Shown here piece after piece: positions 22,955 to 36,062 of a stretch of DNA of 64,000 nucleotides. The notes below the pieces were generated by a model. The model had not been told where the DNA came from. It made no database searches and saw only the letters and a list, made by a program, of their open reading frames with translations. A program made the translations under genes and the position numbers. Numbering within the stretch: the stretch's first letter is position 1; the number at the start of each line of letters is the position of its first letter. The DNA is taken from NCBI RefSeq assembly GCF_022965805.1, contig NW_027331482.1:36001-100000 (forward strand), read 5' to 3'. This stretch comes from Primulina eburnea. Lineage: Eukaryota; Streptophyta; Magnoliopsida; Lamiales; Gesneriaceae.

Positions 22955-25508
22955 GGAACAGAATTGTCAAAGAATCACGACTGAGAAGTAGCTTCAGAAC
23001 GTACAACAGGTGCTATTCTTTAATGATTATGATGCATATGTATTGATATATATACTATTGCATTTCATATGATTACATTTGATGGGGTAGCATGGAGATA
23101 TGATGTATCTGTTGGGTTTGTTTGTACTGTAGTATTGATGTCTTTTCTTGTGGAGGAAATGATGATATCAGAAATTTCTGTATATATTGTATACTACAGT
23201 GAGATGAGAATGAAATAGAAATAGATTGTGATGTACTTGTGTTTCTGATTTGAACGCATTATTGATATGCATATGCTGAACAAGTAAAGACATATTGTAA
23301 AATTTTTCCCGAAAATGGTAAGAGTCAGACCAGAGATGACTGATCAGTGGAAATACCACGATAAGGATGTTAGATTTAGAATTCCTTTGATATATGTATT
23401 GTAGATGTGATTCGATTAATGCGGAAAGGAGCAGATTGCATCCTTCTGTATTCAGTAGATCTACTGAGATCGAGCCTAGCATTGGCAGATTTGCCAGTGA
23501 TATACGAGTTGGCTGATGTTTGCCCAGATGAGATTTTGGATTTGTTGTAATCTCAAAAGATAGACTTTAGAAATTGAATGTAGATCAGGTAGTGTGTGTA
23601 TGTTAAATTCAATACAGAATGATATTGAATATACAGAATAATACATACCGAATTGAAAGAATTGAATATTTGAAGATTGTAGTGAATATTCTGAGAAGTA
23701 GGATTATTGTATACAGAAATTATTCAGATAAGAATTCCGCTCCGCTTGAAACAGATTGTATTCAGAGTAAATGAGATCTGATGTTAGTATACAGATTGAC
23801 TTTGATACAGTTGAGATTGCAATCAGTGAAAGATAGGATATTGATATTAGAAAGGTCAGAAATTTCAGAAATGTCAGAATTGTCAGAAATGTATTATGTC
23901 TGATTTGAAAGATTATCTTATTCGATTATTGCTTTATATCTGCAGTGTATTATTATTGTTCTAAATCAGTATTCGTGATATCTTGTATTGGTTGGGGAGC
24001 ATATTATATTGGCAGATGATATATAGCAGTTGATCATAATGGCATGAACATTTGATTGATTTGTCAGAATCGATAGTATTGTTAGAACTTACAATCCTAT
24101 ATATTGACTAGATTAGTATAGATTAGTGTTATTCTGAATCAGTATTGATACAGATTTTATGAACCGTTGAGAGTATATACAGTTCAGATTGTATCAGAGA
24201 TGAATTCGAGAATTTCAGCAGTTCAGAAACGTGATCAGAGTGGTCAGAACAGTATTTCGATAATCAGCGCAGAGTATCGGTCAGAGAAACAGATATGTGA
24301 TTTTGTGGTCTGTATTAGACTGATTGTGTCATGATGTCAGAATGTTACAGAATTGTATAACAGAATTGATATTGATAGTCAGAGCCGAATACCAGGTAGG
24401 TATTTTTGTTCTTTACTTTATGTTATTAACTGATTTGTTTATACCGAGTCTGAAATCACAGATAGTGTCAGAAATGCATTGTAGTGGGTTCAGTGTTCAT
24501 TTTGCTGACTGAGAATGTATGAGATTCGAACAGAAAGGTATGATATAGACAGATTAGATCAGTCGTGACAGAATTTGTATAGAAATGTTGGCAGAAATTG
24601 TACTGATACGTCTGAATCGCTAACAGAGAATACAGAAAGAAAGAAATCAGAAGATTTATTACAGACTTAGTATATTTCTGATTCGACATGGGGAGTATAT
24701 TTCGATGAATTTCGTAATAAGATTATCCCAATATTTTCCAGATTAGGATATAATATGATTATGATTGACAGATTGTTCAATCTATATCTATTAGTTTGTA
24801 CAAGATGATGTACAAACAGAACCAAATGACACAGATTGATGTCAGAACATAGTCAGAGTGACTAGAATGTAGAAGTAGACTATATCAGATTGTGATTGTG
24901 ATTAAGTTTGCAATTATGGCAGACCATACCATAAGTTATTTTGCAGATTATTCACAGATTGACAGACAGTCAGAGTGTATGATCCAGATATTGGAAGATA
25001 TCCAGAGAACTGTGATGCTGGATGTTAGCACTAATTGATATGACTTATTATCACTGCGTGACAGTAACTATCAGCTTATCAGATGGGTAATGAGATAGTT
25101 ATAGGCAAGACAGTATATGGTGAATACTACAGATTTCGTTTGAAGAAAATTCAAAAGAAGATAAAGATAGTTCAGAATGAACAGATTGAAGAAACCAACG
25201 TCGGATGATGACGATTGGTATTTGAAGCTGAAGATGGTATATGTCCTTGATTGGGATAAACAGACTGGATAACACTATTGGCATTGGGTTGTTATGAACT
25301 GTGATTGGTTTATACGGATGTTGTATAACCAACATGGCAAGATTGATTTTGTCAGAGTTACTTAAAGAAGTATTATGATAGCATACTTCATGAATTCGTA
25401 TTCCAGATGGGGATCAGGGAGTTGAGTTTTGATTTAAACTCTAGTATACATTTCTTCTCGTATATCTCTAAATTGATTGTTTATGAGTTCGAGGACGAAC
25501 TCAGATCT
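22955..25508 (+). pseudogene. Decayed pol of array unit 3
   Basis: Same remnant order as unit 1. It carries A at 23909 (as unit 2) and G at 24488 (as unit 1), a mosaic state. Confidence 0.75.
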
Positions 25509-25522
25509 AAGAGGGGGAGAAA
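25509..25522 (+). promoter_or_regulatory. Polypurine tract, array unit 3
   Basis: AAGAGGGGGAGAAA immediately before LTR 4. Confidence 0.9.
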
Positions 25523-27671
25523 TGTAATGCCCAAGAATTATAGAATTGATAAACCAAGAATGTTAATCTTCGTTAATGTAAGACTCGAAAGATATGAGAA
25601 TGCATGACATGCAATGAGGGAAGAAAGATTTGAGAAACCAGGTGTGGCATGATCAGAAAACTAGAATTTAGAAGTTGCACAACCGCACCCGCGGTGCTAG
25701 CACGACCGCACCCGCGGTGCATGTGCAGAAAATTAAGTACAAATCCCGTAGAAACACCGCACCCGCGGTATTAGATGGAGCGCACCCGCGCTGAGGACAC
25801 CGCACCCGCGGTCGTGCAAGAAGCGCACCCGCGGTCTGAGCTGCCGAGAGAATGGCTAGGATCACCGCTTGAGCGCACCCGCGCTCCTTACACTCACCGC
25901 ACCCGCGGTCATGCGTGTTGCATGAAAAATGATGCCACGTTTCATGAAGTGCATGCAGTATATATACAGAGGAATGACACGTTTTCCCTCAGAATTTCAG
26001 AAAAGGAGGTCGAGATTTTGATAGAAAATCCTTACGCCTTTTTGATTGGCGATTGTGGAAGGACCGTTCATCAGAATTCGAATTTGAACGAAGTACCGTA
26101 CTCCTCTCGACTCGAGCTACACAAGGACGTAAGTTTTATTACGTTTTGAGATGTTTTGGAAATATGATGTTGTTAGAACTGTATATGTTTCAGATATGGT
26201 GTATTTGCTACCGTAGGTATTGTATAATCGAAGTCAGATTTACGAATAGACTGTTTATACAATTGTTATGATTTTCTGAAGATACTGATTTAGATTGAAC
26301 ACTAGATTGGTATTGTTCTTGATTCAAGAATGGAGAAATGATTATTCTCATATGTTCTGAATAGATTATTCGGTATATTTGTGGAATCAGACTGAGGAAA
26401 TTATACCATATGTCTGTGTTATGAATTAGATATGATATCAGTGATGTTGTGATTTACGGAGTTACAAGACTGTATTAGTATGCCGTTGAAACATCAGTTA
26501 ATTTAGATTGATCAGATTATATACTGAGTTGAGTATTGATCAGAATAGATCGTGAATTGAGTTACACATTGATACAGTGTATTTGATATTGTTATCTCAG
26601 ACTTGATATGGACAGATTGGAATTCGAGACTTCGTCTTCGTCAGACCAGGACGACAAAGGTATAATTCATGTGATATTTGGGAAGATATAACTCAAATCA
26701 GATCTCATTTGAGTTTCCCAATAAAATCACATACTTGATTATTGTTTATCTTTTGATATAATTGTGATTTGTTTATAGACTTTATATTCAAATCCTTTGA
26801 AATGAACATGCTTTGTTTACAGATTGTTATACATTGCATTTGAGGTAGGAAAGTTTGACAGACAGTCAGACTTCTAGACGTTCGGTGTATCGTTACATAG
26901 GAGCAGACACCCTCCTATTGTAGATTATTCGATACAGATATGACCGAAGTCTAGGAATAAGACGTACGTCACCCCGATTGGGAGGGTAGGTGACAGACAG
27001 TGACGTCTTATTCACCCCGGGATCCCTAGAGATATAGTTGAGTCGAGTCTAGACATGATTTGACTAGAACTGCATGTGGTTATGAATGTGGTTTCATAGA
27101 CTATGAACCCCATGTTTATTGCTTTCAGTCATGACAGCATGTTTATATGACTTGAGTTAAATTGCATGTGTATCTGAATTGGGTTGCATGCTTATTTTGA
27201 TTTGATTTCATAGATTATGAAATCTATTACTTTTGAATATGTTCATGATAGCATGTTTTATGATTTAGATTGTTTCTGTACATGCTTACCATGTTTTATA
27301 CTGGGATTTGTTCTCACCGGAGTTATCCGGCTGTTGTCGTGTTTGTATGTGTGCATGGCAACAGGTGGGGCAGGATCTGGGTCTCGAGCTAGATGAGAGA
27401 TTGATGATAGCGTGGAGATCTCGGGCGTTGAAGATTTCTAGTGTTTGCTTATTAGACTTGTACTACTGATATTTGTAGTTGGTATTTAAACACTAGCGTA
27501 TGATTGTACTAGACAGACTTGTAGGTACATTATGTTGTTTAATTAATATAGAGACATGTTATGCTTTAACTATACATTTGAGTTCATGTTAAAAGCAAAA
27601 ATTTGACCCACATTTTCGAGCAAAGATCCAATAAATCCCAAAAGAATTGAGTTAGAGCCCGGGTCCCCACA
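25523..27671 (+). repeat. Array LTR 4 (2149 bp), right end of array
   Basis: Complete LTR ending CCCCACA at 27671, followed by ACAGG (also the first five internal bases after the LTR) and then Tk1 LTR sequence. Dyad cluster 25682-25909, TATA 25959-25966. Confidence 0.92.
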
Positions 27672-28522
27672 ACAGGATCTTTGTTTTATCAAATTCTGAC
27701 AGTACAACAGTACAATCTTGCGATACTGATATTACTATATCAGTCTATACCAATTCCAATAATTTACAATCAACCACTGTACAAATCTGATATCCGTTCT
27801 AGTCAATTTCCTTCTGAAATTCATAACAATTCCATATTCAGTCTGTTTCTTAATCTGACTTTGATTTTACGCTGTCTAACATGTCACGAACATCATATAT
27901 GAATTCCATTCAATTCTGACAATATTATAATTTCAAGACATGTCAAAACGTAGTAAACTTACGTCATGTAGTAGCCTGCGTTGATAGGAACACAGTATCG
28001 AATTCGGATTTAAAATCTAACGGACGGATTGATCGTAAAATAGAATTTTGAAATCAAAAGCTATTTTCCTTCCTCGGCTTCGTTTTCTTCTTTTCTGAAG
28101 AAGATTCGCATGTTTATATATAAATATATATATATACCAACGTACCAGCAAAACCCAAATGTCGATTTTCTCTTCTGCATGTCTCGCGCATATGCGAGAC
28201 ATTTCTGGCGCATATGCGCGAGACCTACTGGTCTCGATCTTGGCAACTCGCGCATATACGCGACTCATTTCCGCGCATATGCGCGAAGCCCTCTGGACCT
28301 CCCGCGCATGTGCGCGCCTACACGTCGCGCATGTGCGCCGACCTCTCTGGATATCTTGCGCATGTGCGCGCATATATGTCGCGCATGTGCTCCAATGCTA
28401 CTGCCCTCGCACTTCCCTTTTCACATGCGATCTCATTTCGTGTCTCGGTTAGCCATTTCATAATCGTCTCGATTAAAAATAAATAATCGTTAATTAACCG
28501 TGATTAATTCTCGGGCATTACG
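27672..28522 (-). mobile_element. Tk1 5' LTR, U3 half
   Basis: Continues the LTR broken at 7387; matches L8 (about 63420-63880) in order and wording. On the minus strand the LTR would start at 28522 with CGTAATGCCCG, where TG has become CG. Pol of Tk2 begins right after, so Tk1 inserted into Tk2 pol. Holds the TATA stretch 28114-28137 and the class B dyad cluster 28170-28395. Confidence 0.85.
28170..28395 (-). repeat. U3 dyad cluster, class B (Tk1 LTR)
   Basis: About ten sites around GCGCATATGCGC or GCGCATGTGCGC, some extended to TCGCGCATATGCGCGA-like palindromes. Same position upstream of TATA as the class A cluster but unrelated in sequence. The long arginine/alanine-rich ORFs over it on both strands are by-products of the repeat. 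Confidence 0.85.
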
Positions 28523-30879
28523 GATATGACCCAAAAAGACAACCTGTCTCAGCCAAAACTCACATTTGGACAGTTTGGCATACAATCTCTCTTTTCTCAA
28601 TGTCTGCAATACAATCCTCAAATGATCGACATGCTCAGTCATACTCTTAGAATACACCAAAATGTCATCAATAAAAACAATCACAAACTCATCTAAATAT
28701 CTCTGAAAGACACGGTTCATCAACCCCATAAACACCACTGGAGCGTTCGTTAAAACAAAAGGCATGACAATAAATTCATGATGTCCATACCTAGTTCGAA
28801 ATGCTGTCTTTGGTATATTAATATCTCGTACTCGCAGCTGGTGATATCCAGATCTCAGGTCGATCTTGGAATAAACAGAGGATCCCTGCAACTGGTCAAA
28901 TAAAGCATCAATGCGGGGCAATGGGTACTTGTTCTTTACCGTCGCCTTGTTCAGTTGCCGGTAGTCAATACATAATCGCATAGAACCGTCTTTCATCCGT
29001 ACAAATAGCACTGGTACGCCCCAAGGAGACACACTAGGTCTGATATATCCCTTGGCTAGAAGATCTTCTAGTTGTACTTTCAATTCTTTCAGCTCTATCG
29101 GTGCCATCCTATACGGAGCTCTCGAAATAGGAACGGTACCTGGAATAAGATCAATACTAAAATCTACCTCTCGAGCTGGAGGTAACCTTGGAATCTCCTC
29201 TGGGAATATTTCCCCAAATTCACAAACCATTGGCAAATCTGCCAATGTCGAGCTAGGCTTCAGTAAATCTACTGAATAAATAAGGAACCCTTCTGCTCCT
29301 TGTTGAAACAATCTCCTCATGGTCAAAACAGAAACTAAGGGAATCCGAGATCTGGAACCCTTCCCATAGAATTTTCACTCCTCTGCCATTTCAGGTCTGA
29401 ATTTGACGATCTTGTGGAAACAGTCTACGGTGGCTCTGTACTTGGTTAGCATATCAATCCCAACAATACAATCAAAATCAACCAATCCAAGAACAATGCA
29501 ATCTAAGTCAATCTCATGACCCTTGAATTGTAATATACAATTTCTAACTGTAGTCACAGATACAAGACCACTTCCCAACGGAGAGAAATAGATACCACAG
29601 TCGACAATGACTCAATAGGTAATGAATGCAATAATGCAAAACGTTCAGAGATGAATGTATGCGATGCACGTGTGTCTATCAACACATATGCAGGATAACC
29701 GTAAAGAAAACAGTTACCTGCAATAACATCATCTGGCGCATCCTGAGCTTGCTCCTCGGTCAGTGCAAACACCCTAGCCTGCTGTCTAGGAGGTTGACTC
29801 ACAGTCTGGCTACCTCCTGATCTCTACTGGGACTGTGCAGATGGCGGCTGGAATGAATGTACGGACGTCTGTCTCTCAATCTGAGGCACTGATGCCGATG
29901 ACCCGGCATTCTGGGATCGCTGTAAACCTCTCTGGGGACAAACTCAGGCGAAGTGCCCCCGTTGTTTACATATGTTACATCTGCCCATCACTCCCTGACA
30001 CTATTTAGTGGCATGCCTGCCTCCACACGAACTGCAATAAACACCACTATACTCTGAACTCTGACCCTGACCTCTCTGTCGGGATCCACTGGAACTCGTC
30101 GAACTACTTCCTGATTTCTTAAACTGTTTGCCTTTAGCCTTCAAAAACTCTTTCTTGCCACTACTGCTTCCACTATCGAATCGAGGAGGAGGTGGTGGAA
30201 ACTGCACGGCGGGCTGTGGCTGCCTCTGACTCTGAACACTATAAGAATCCCCTCGCTGCCTAATCAAGCCAGCTTCTGCTCCTTTCGCTCTTTTCAGTGC
30301 ATCAGAAAAAGTATTGGGTCGCCCCGTGTTCACTAAGGTAAATATGTCAGGGTTCAAACCATTAATGAACTGATCTGCGGCCGCTTCATCATTCCCTGCT
30401 ACATGAGGTGCAAATCGAAGCAAGGACGAAAAATTAGCAACATATTCTTCTACATTCAATTGCCCCTGTCTTAAATTCGCAAATTCTGCCCCTTTGTCCT
30501 TTCGATAAGATACTGGAAAGAAACGCTGATAAAATTCATCTCTAAATACCTTCCAAGTAATGTCAATACCTCTATGCTCCAGGGCTCGTTTCATTGTCAA
30601 CCACCAACTCTTGGCCACTTCTTGCAACTGATGTCCAATTAACTTTACCCTCCGTTCATCTGTATAGGCAAGAGACTCAAACAACATCTCTATATCGTCG
30701 AGCCAGCTCTAACAATCCACTGCATTTTCTGTTCCCCTCAGAGTCGGTGGTCGGAAAGACTGGAACCGTTTCAACAAAGTCTCCATTGGTGTAGCAGTCA
30801 ATTCCATCTGAGTACCTGACGTGCTACCCTGTTCCAATACTTGACCTGCAGCTGGTTGTGGTATTCTTCTAGGCGGCAT
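28523..30879 (-). pseudogene. Tk2 gag-protease-RT (degenerate)
   Basis: Starts MPPRRIPQP at 30879. Gag domain, zinc knuckles, protease and RT (FIDDILVYS) are recognisable up to VVFLGHI at the Tk1 junction. Breaks: TAG near 30712 (GAG in relatives), TAG at 30001-30003 and 29824-29826 (both CAG in Tk5), TGA between the HFA and VCPQ motifs, and a frame break near 29580. The protease motif is DTR rather than DTG, which should abolish activity. The RT segment 29326-28523 is the longest open part. Confidence 0.88.
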
Positions 30880-31121
30880 ATCTGAATATCAAACAGATTA
30901 GTACACAGTCTTTACAATCTGTCTCAGTCCTCCTCTAATCAAATGCCATTGATCCAGAATCGGTTCTGATTCAGTCTTGAAAATTATATGTTGTAAATCA
31001 ATTCAGATACAATACAACATATAATAGGGAAAGCATTAAATCATGCTAGCACATCAAAAGCAAGGAAGAAGACTCGATCTACCCCGCTCATTCTATCTTA
31101 TCTTAGTATAAAGGATCTATC

Positions 31122-31133
31122 GCTCTGATACCA
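31122..31133 (-). promoter_or_regulatory. Tk2 primer-binding site
   Basis: Minus strand TGGTATCAGAGC, five bases inside the LTR. Confidence 0.9.
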
Positions 31134-31138
31134 CCTGT

Positions 31139-33015
31139 TGTGGGGACCCGGGCTCTAACTCAGTTCTTTATGGGATTAATCGGATCGTTGTTAGAAAACG
31201 TGGGTCAAAGTTTCGCTTTTAACTTTAAATCAAATGTATATAAACCAAGCATAAGAACTCTCTTTATTTAATTACACAAACGTAAATACATGGTTTGTTC
31301 TAATACATCCATACCAAACTAAAGACCATACTATACAATATCCAAATCATAAGTAGTACAAGTCTAGTACAATAACCACTAACAGTCCTCGATGCCCGGA
31401 GTCACCACTCTATCTCGATATCATCTCGGTCGTGACCCTGATCCTGCCCCACATGTTGTTATGCACACATACAGACATAACCACAGCCGGAAACTTCGGT
31501 GAGAACATATCCCAGTATAAAACATGATATGCATGCATAAACAAAATATAAATCATGAAACAAACTATCATGAATAATATTAAAGCAATAGGTTCCATAG
31601 TCTATGAAACCAAATCAATATAAGCATGCAATATCCACCAAATCATGTCTTGACTCAATTCGACTCTACTCTAGGGATCCCGGTTTGAAAAAGACGTCGC
31701 TGTCTGTCACCTACCCTCCCAATCGGGGTAACGGTACGTCTTATTCCAAGATTTCAGTCATGTCTGTATCGAGTGTCTACACATGGAGTCCAACTGCTCC
31801 AATGCGACGATACTACCGAACATCTAGTTTGACAAATCTGTCAATGACTCCTATCTCAAGGCTTTAATATAATTCTATAAACAAGGCATAAACATTCAAA
31901 ATATAAACATAATCTAGTATGAGATTTTGTTGGGAAACTCAAATTGAATCTCATTTGAGTTGTGTCTTCCCCAAACAAAACATGAATTATACATTTCTTT
32001 TATAAACCTTTATCGATGTCGTGGTCGAAGTCTCGAAGTCGAATCTGTCAAACCAAATCTGAAATGACATATATATAATGCACCATATCAACTTCTAACT
32101 CAAAAGGATACACATACGGATCAATATTTAATCTCGGTATATTTTGACGGCATAACGGCGTAAACTCGTGATACCGATCAACTCAATTCTCAACAAGACT
32201 CAATATCAACTCTCAACAATGAATAATCAACACCATATGTATGTATCATATTCTCAAAAATCTGCATAATCTCAATCCAAACATACTGAAATTCTATAAC
32301 AATTACATCACACATCCGTTCTTCGATCCGATAGCGAATAACCGTTGCTTATAATCATAAGAACATATATCTACAAGCATATCAAAGTTTTCCCCAGCAT
32401 GTAACTTTCAAAACATGCTGAAACATGTAAATACTTACATCCTTTTGTAGATAATAGCAAGAGGATTACGAATATAAGCTCGGATTCAAATTCAGTTGGC
32501 CGGATTCTTCAAAATCTTGTTTCTAAGCTATGATGAAAGAAATGTTTTCAGCCAATTCCTCTTTCGTTTCTTGCTGATAGGAAATGAAGAATGACAACTT
32601 ACAATGATTTATATAGTTCATGCCATGTGTCAACATAAGGTTTCATGCTGGATTTCTCGCGCATGTGCGTGTCCTCAACTCGCGCATATGCGCGAGACAT
32701 ATTGTCTCGGCATCAACACCTCGCGCAAATGCGCGACTCATCTCGCGCATGTGCGCCAAAGTCTCTGGAGGTGTCGCGCAAATGCGCGCCTTATCTCGCG
32801 CATGTGCGCCGATGCTACTGGAATTGTCGCGCATATGCGCACACTTCGCGCATGTGCGCCAATGCTTCGGCCCTTCTAATTTATTCTGAATATTTCCTCA
32901 TCTTTTCCATTTCTTTCTTACTCCCATCTCACTTAGTGCTTCTCATTTTATATCATGCATACTCATATCTTCCGAGTCTCACATCAATGAAGACTAATAA
33001 ATCTCAAGCCTTACA
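31139..33015 (-). mobile_element. Tk2 5' LTR (1877 bp)
   Basis: Plus-strand ends TGTGGGGACCCGGG and AAGCCTTACA. Minus-strand TATA is CTATATAAA (32608-32616). The hairpin module lies at about 31455-31840: B is GAATAAGACGT with one mismatch in the partner arm, and inner GTTACC pairs with GGTGAC through a G-T pair. Tk3 pol follows at 33016 (candidate right TSD TTGAA; the left partner is out of view). Confidence 0.88.
32655..32865 (-). repeat. U3 dyad cluster, class B (Tk2 LTR)
   Basis: About ten sites such as CTCGCGCATATGCGCGAG, CGCGCAAATGCGCG and TCGCGCATGTGCGCC, upstream of the TATA box on the minus strand. Confidence 0.85.
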
Positions 33016-35850
33016 TTGAATCTCACAATCAAAATCCTTCAGGAGATCATCCACCTGCGTTGCCTCATATTCAATCAGATTGAGAAAAGAGATATTTCAA
33101 ACTCTTATGGTCCAAATAGATAACAAACATTTCTCCGTACAAGTAATGGCGCCAAATCTTCAGTGCAAACACAATGGCGGCCAATTCAAGATCATGAACA
33201 GGATAACGAGTTTCATGAGATTTCAATTAACGAGACGCATAAGCAACCACTTTGCCATGTTGCATCAGAACACAACCCAAACCTTTACCAGACGCATCTG
33301 TACATACCACAAATCCTCTGGTACATGAGGGAATAGTAAGCACAGGGGCTGTGGTCAATCTCGTCTTCAATTCAAGAAAACTAGCTTCACATTCATCTGA
33401 CCAAATGAATCTCTGATTCTCTGCGTCAGTGGAGTAATAGGTTTAGCTATCTTCGAAAACCCTTCAATAAAACGACGATAATATCCAGCCAAACCCATGA
33501 AGCTACGGATCTCAGGAACATTCGTAGGTCTTGGCCAATTCAATACAGCTTCGACATTCGAAGGATCAACAAATATGCCATGTCTCGAAATGACGTGGCC
33601 TAGAAATACCACTTTGTCCATCCAGAATTCACATTTGGACAATTTAGCATATAAGTGACTAGTACGAAGAGTTTGAAGTACCAGTCTCAGATGTTCAGCA
33701 TGCTCCTTTTTCGATTTCGAATAGACAAGAATATCATCAATAAATACAATAACGAATCGGTCAAGATAATCTCGAAAGACACGATTCATCAAATCCATAA
33801 AGATAGCAGGAGCATTCGTAAGACCAAAAGGCATAACCAAGAATTCATAATGGCCATACCTCGTACGAAAAGAAGTTTTGGGCACATATTCGTCTCGAAC
33901 ACGTACTTGATGATACCCAGAACGAAGATCAATCTTCGAGTATACAGAAGTACCCTGAAGCTGATCAAACAAATCATCAATACGAGGAAGTGGGTACTTG
34001 TTTTTCACAGTAGCCCGATTCAGTTGTCTATAATCGATATACATTCGCATCGTACCATCTTTCTTTCGAACAAATAAAACTGGAGCTCCCCAAGGTGATA
34101 CACTCGGTCGAATATATCCCTTATCGAGAAGATCCTGTAATTGTTCTTTCAGTTCTTTCAGTTCCAGAGGTGCCATGCGATATGGAGCTTTAGAAATAGG
34201 CGTAGTCCCCGGCACAAGATCAATACTAAACTCAACTTCTCGATGAGGAGGAAAATCAGGAATCTCATCGGGAAATACATCCGAGAATTCTTTCGCAATT
34301 GGAATCTCAGATAAAGAAGACTCCTTCTTCGAAATATCAATAGCGTAGATAAGATAACCTTCATCTCCGCTAGTCAACAATCGGGACATTTCTAAGGAAG
34401 ATACCAATGGAATTTTGGCTTGGGAACCCTTGCCATAAAAATTCCATTTGGGTCCATCAATCGGTCGAAATCGAACCACTCCATGACAACAATCAACTGT
34501 AGCTCGATTTGTCATCAAGATATCCATTCAAACAATACAATCAAAGTCATGCATTAGGAGGACAATCAAATTAAGAAATACCACATTATCCTCATATATC
34601 AATACACAATTATGCACAACTTTCTCAGACAAAATAATCTTCCCTGCTGGCGTGGCTATCGAAAAAATATCATACAACGAGGTACACTCAATATCGTGAG
34701 ATGCAACAAATGCATGAGATATGAATGAATGAGATGCTCCTGTATCAAATAAAACACGTGCAGGATAATCGCAAAGCGTGCAAATACTTGCAATCACGCC
34801 ACCAGGAGCTTCTCTCGCCTGATCCTCAGTCATGGCATACACTCTCACTTGAGGAGGAACTTGGGCACTCTGACCACCCGGTCCTCGATATTATGGGGCA
34901 TTCGACTGCTGAAAAGAAGGAACAGGAACAGCAGGTCTCGTCTTACCAGGGCCATCTCTAAATCCTGGCTGGGGTTGAGCAGAAGTCGTACCCCTGTTCG
35001 GACATACTCGAGAGAAATGGCCTTCCTGCCCACATTGATAACAAGTACCAAACATACATCGACACTGCTCGATAGTATGTTTACCCCCACAATGGCTACA
35101 GTAAGGGGCAATCACGGGACTCCCTCTCTGGGATCCACTAGAACTCGAAGAAGACGAAGAATCAGAGCCAGTCTTCTTGAACTTCTTACCCCTCGGTCGT
35201 AAAGTAGGCTGCTGAGCTGACACTGGAGGTGGAGGAGTATACTGTGGACCTCCTCGCCTTAGTCCAGCTTCGGCTGCCTTAGCTCGTTCAACTGTCTCTG
35301 CGTAGCTGGTAGGCTATCCAGAAACAACATATGTATATAAAGCAGGATGTAAACCATTTACAAACCTGTTATATTTTGCCCTTGCATTCCCAGCTACGTG
35401 TGGTGCATACTTCAGCAAAGTAGAAAACTTTGAAGCTTACTCTGCAACAGACATCGTTCCCTGCTGCAGATTATTGAATTCATTCTCCTGAGCAGTATAA
35501 TAAGAAGGAGGGGAATATTGCTCCAAAAACTGGGCCTTGAAGACATCCCATGTGACTTCAATCCCGGCTTCTTTCAATCCAATCTCAGCGGCTTCCCACC
35601 AAGATTTAGCTCGGTCTTTCAGCTGATACAAATCAAGTTTCAGTCTCCGAGCCTTGGAATACTCTACAATATTAAACAAGTGCTCGAAATACTTCAGCCA
35701 GGCCTCAGCTCTTTCAGCACTCTCGGTACCAAAGAACCTCAGTGGTTTCAGATCCTGGAATCGAGCCATCACAACATGCATGGACAACCCTTCAAATTGT
35801 CCAACTATTCTCTCAGTACTGCTACGCGTAGTTTCATTTGTTTGATCCAT
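33016..35850 (-). pseudogene. Tk3 gag-pol (degenerate, truncated in RNase H)
   Basis: Begins MDQTNETTRSSTE at 35850. Gag domain (FFGTESAERAEAWL, AKSWWEAAEIGL), knuckles CSHCGGKHTIEQC and CYQCGQEGHFSRVC, protease VLFDTGASHSFIS, RT with FIDDILVYS, then RNase H cut by Tk2. Breaks: stop near 35437 (in gag), about 35312, about 34890 and 34525-34527 (TGA where relatives have Gly), and a frameshift near 33410. The DTG and FIDD motifs are intact, so inactivation is by stops. Confidence 0.88.
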
Positions 35851-36045
35851 CTACAAATCAAAAGATTAATATCACAATTCAATATCAATTTCACAATACC
35901 ATGATTTCATCTCATCAATCTCATCAGATACTTACTCGAATCAAATCAAGTAGGAGCAAGTAATACAAATAAATCAAACACATACGCGCAATTCATTTGT
36001 GCCTATTCACGTGTACACAAGACTCAATCGAGCATTCCCAGCTAT

Positions 36046-36057
36046 GCTCTGATACCA
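36046..36057 (-). promoter_or_regulatory. Tk3 primer-binding site
   Basis: Minus strand TGGTATCAGAGC, five bases (CAGAG) from the LTR end. Confidence 0.9.
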
Positions 36058-36062
36058 CTCTG

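Larger units (their letters stand above)
7388..27671 (+). mobile_element. Tandem array of a gag-only LTR retrotransposon: four LTRs, three internal regions
   Basis: Order: LTR 7388-9536, internal 9537-13431, LTR 13432-15580, internal 15581-19476, LTR 19477-21627, internal 21628-25522, LTR 25523-27671. Unit spacings are 6044, 6045 and 6046 bp, with only scattered differences between copies. Every internal region has its own PBS, gag, pol remnant and PPT, so neighbouring elements share LTRs. The array interrupts the Tk1 LTR. The five flanking bases differ (ACAAC left, ACAGG right), so there is no clean TSD. Unequal recombination between LTRs of related copies is the simplest origin; mis-assembly must be excluded. 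Confidence 0.92.
28523..31138 (-). mobile_element. Tk2: internal region of a Tekay/Del-like element
   Basis: Minus strand from PBS (31122-31133) through gag, protease and RT to the Tk1 insertion at 28522; the remainder would lie left of the window. Tk2 itself sits in Tk3 pol. Confidence 0.9.
33016..36062 (-). mobile_element. Tk3: internal region of a more diverged Tekay-like element
   Basis: Minus strand from PBS (36046-36057) to the Tk2 insertion at 33015. Its proteins are clearly more distant from Tk1, Tk2 and Tk5 than those are from each other. Confidence 0.88.

Noticed and set aside
28017..28486. Several overlapping Arg/Ala/Cys-rich ORFs on both strands (also 32604-33019, 38491-38803)
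   Set aside because: They are the translation of class B dyad repeats in different frames inside LTR U3; no homology-like domain, and they occur on both strands at once.
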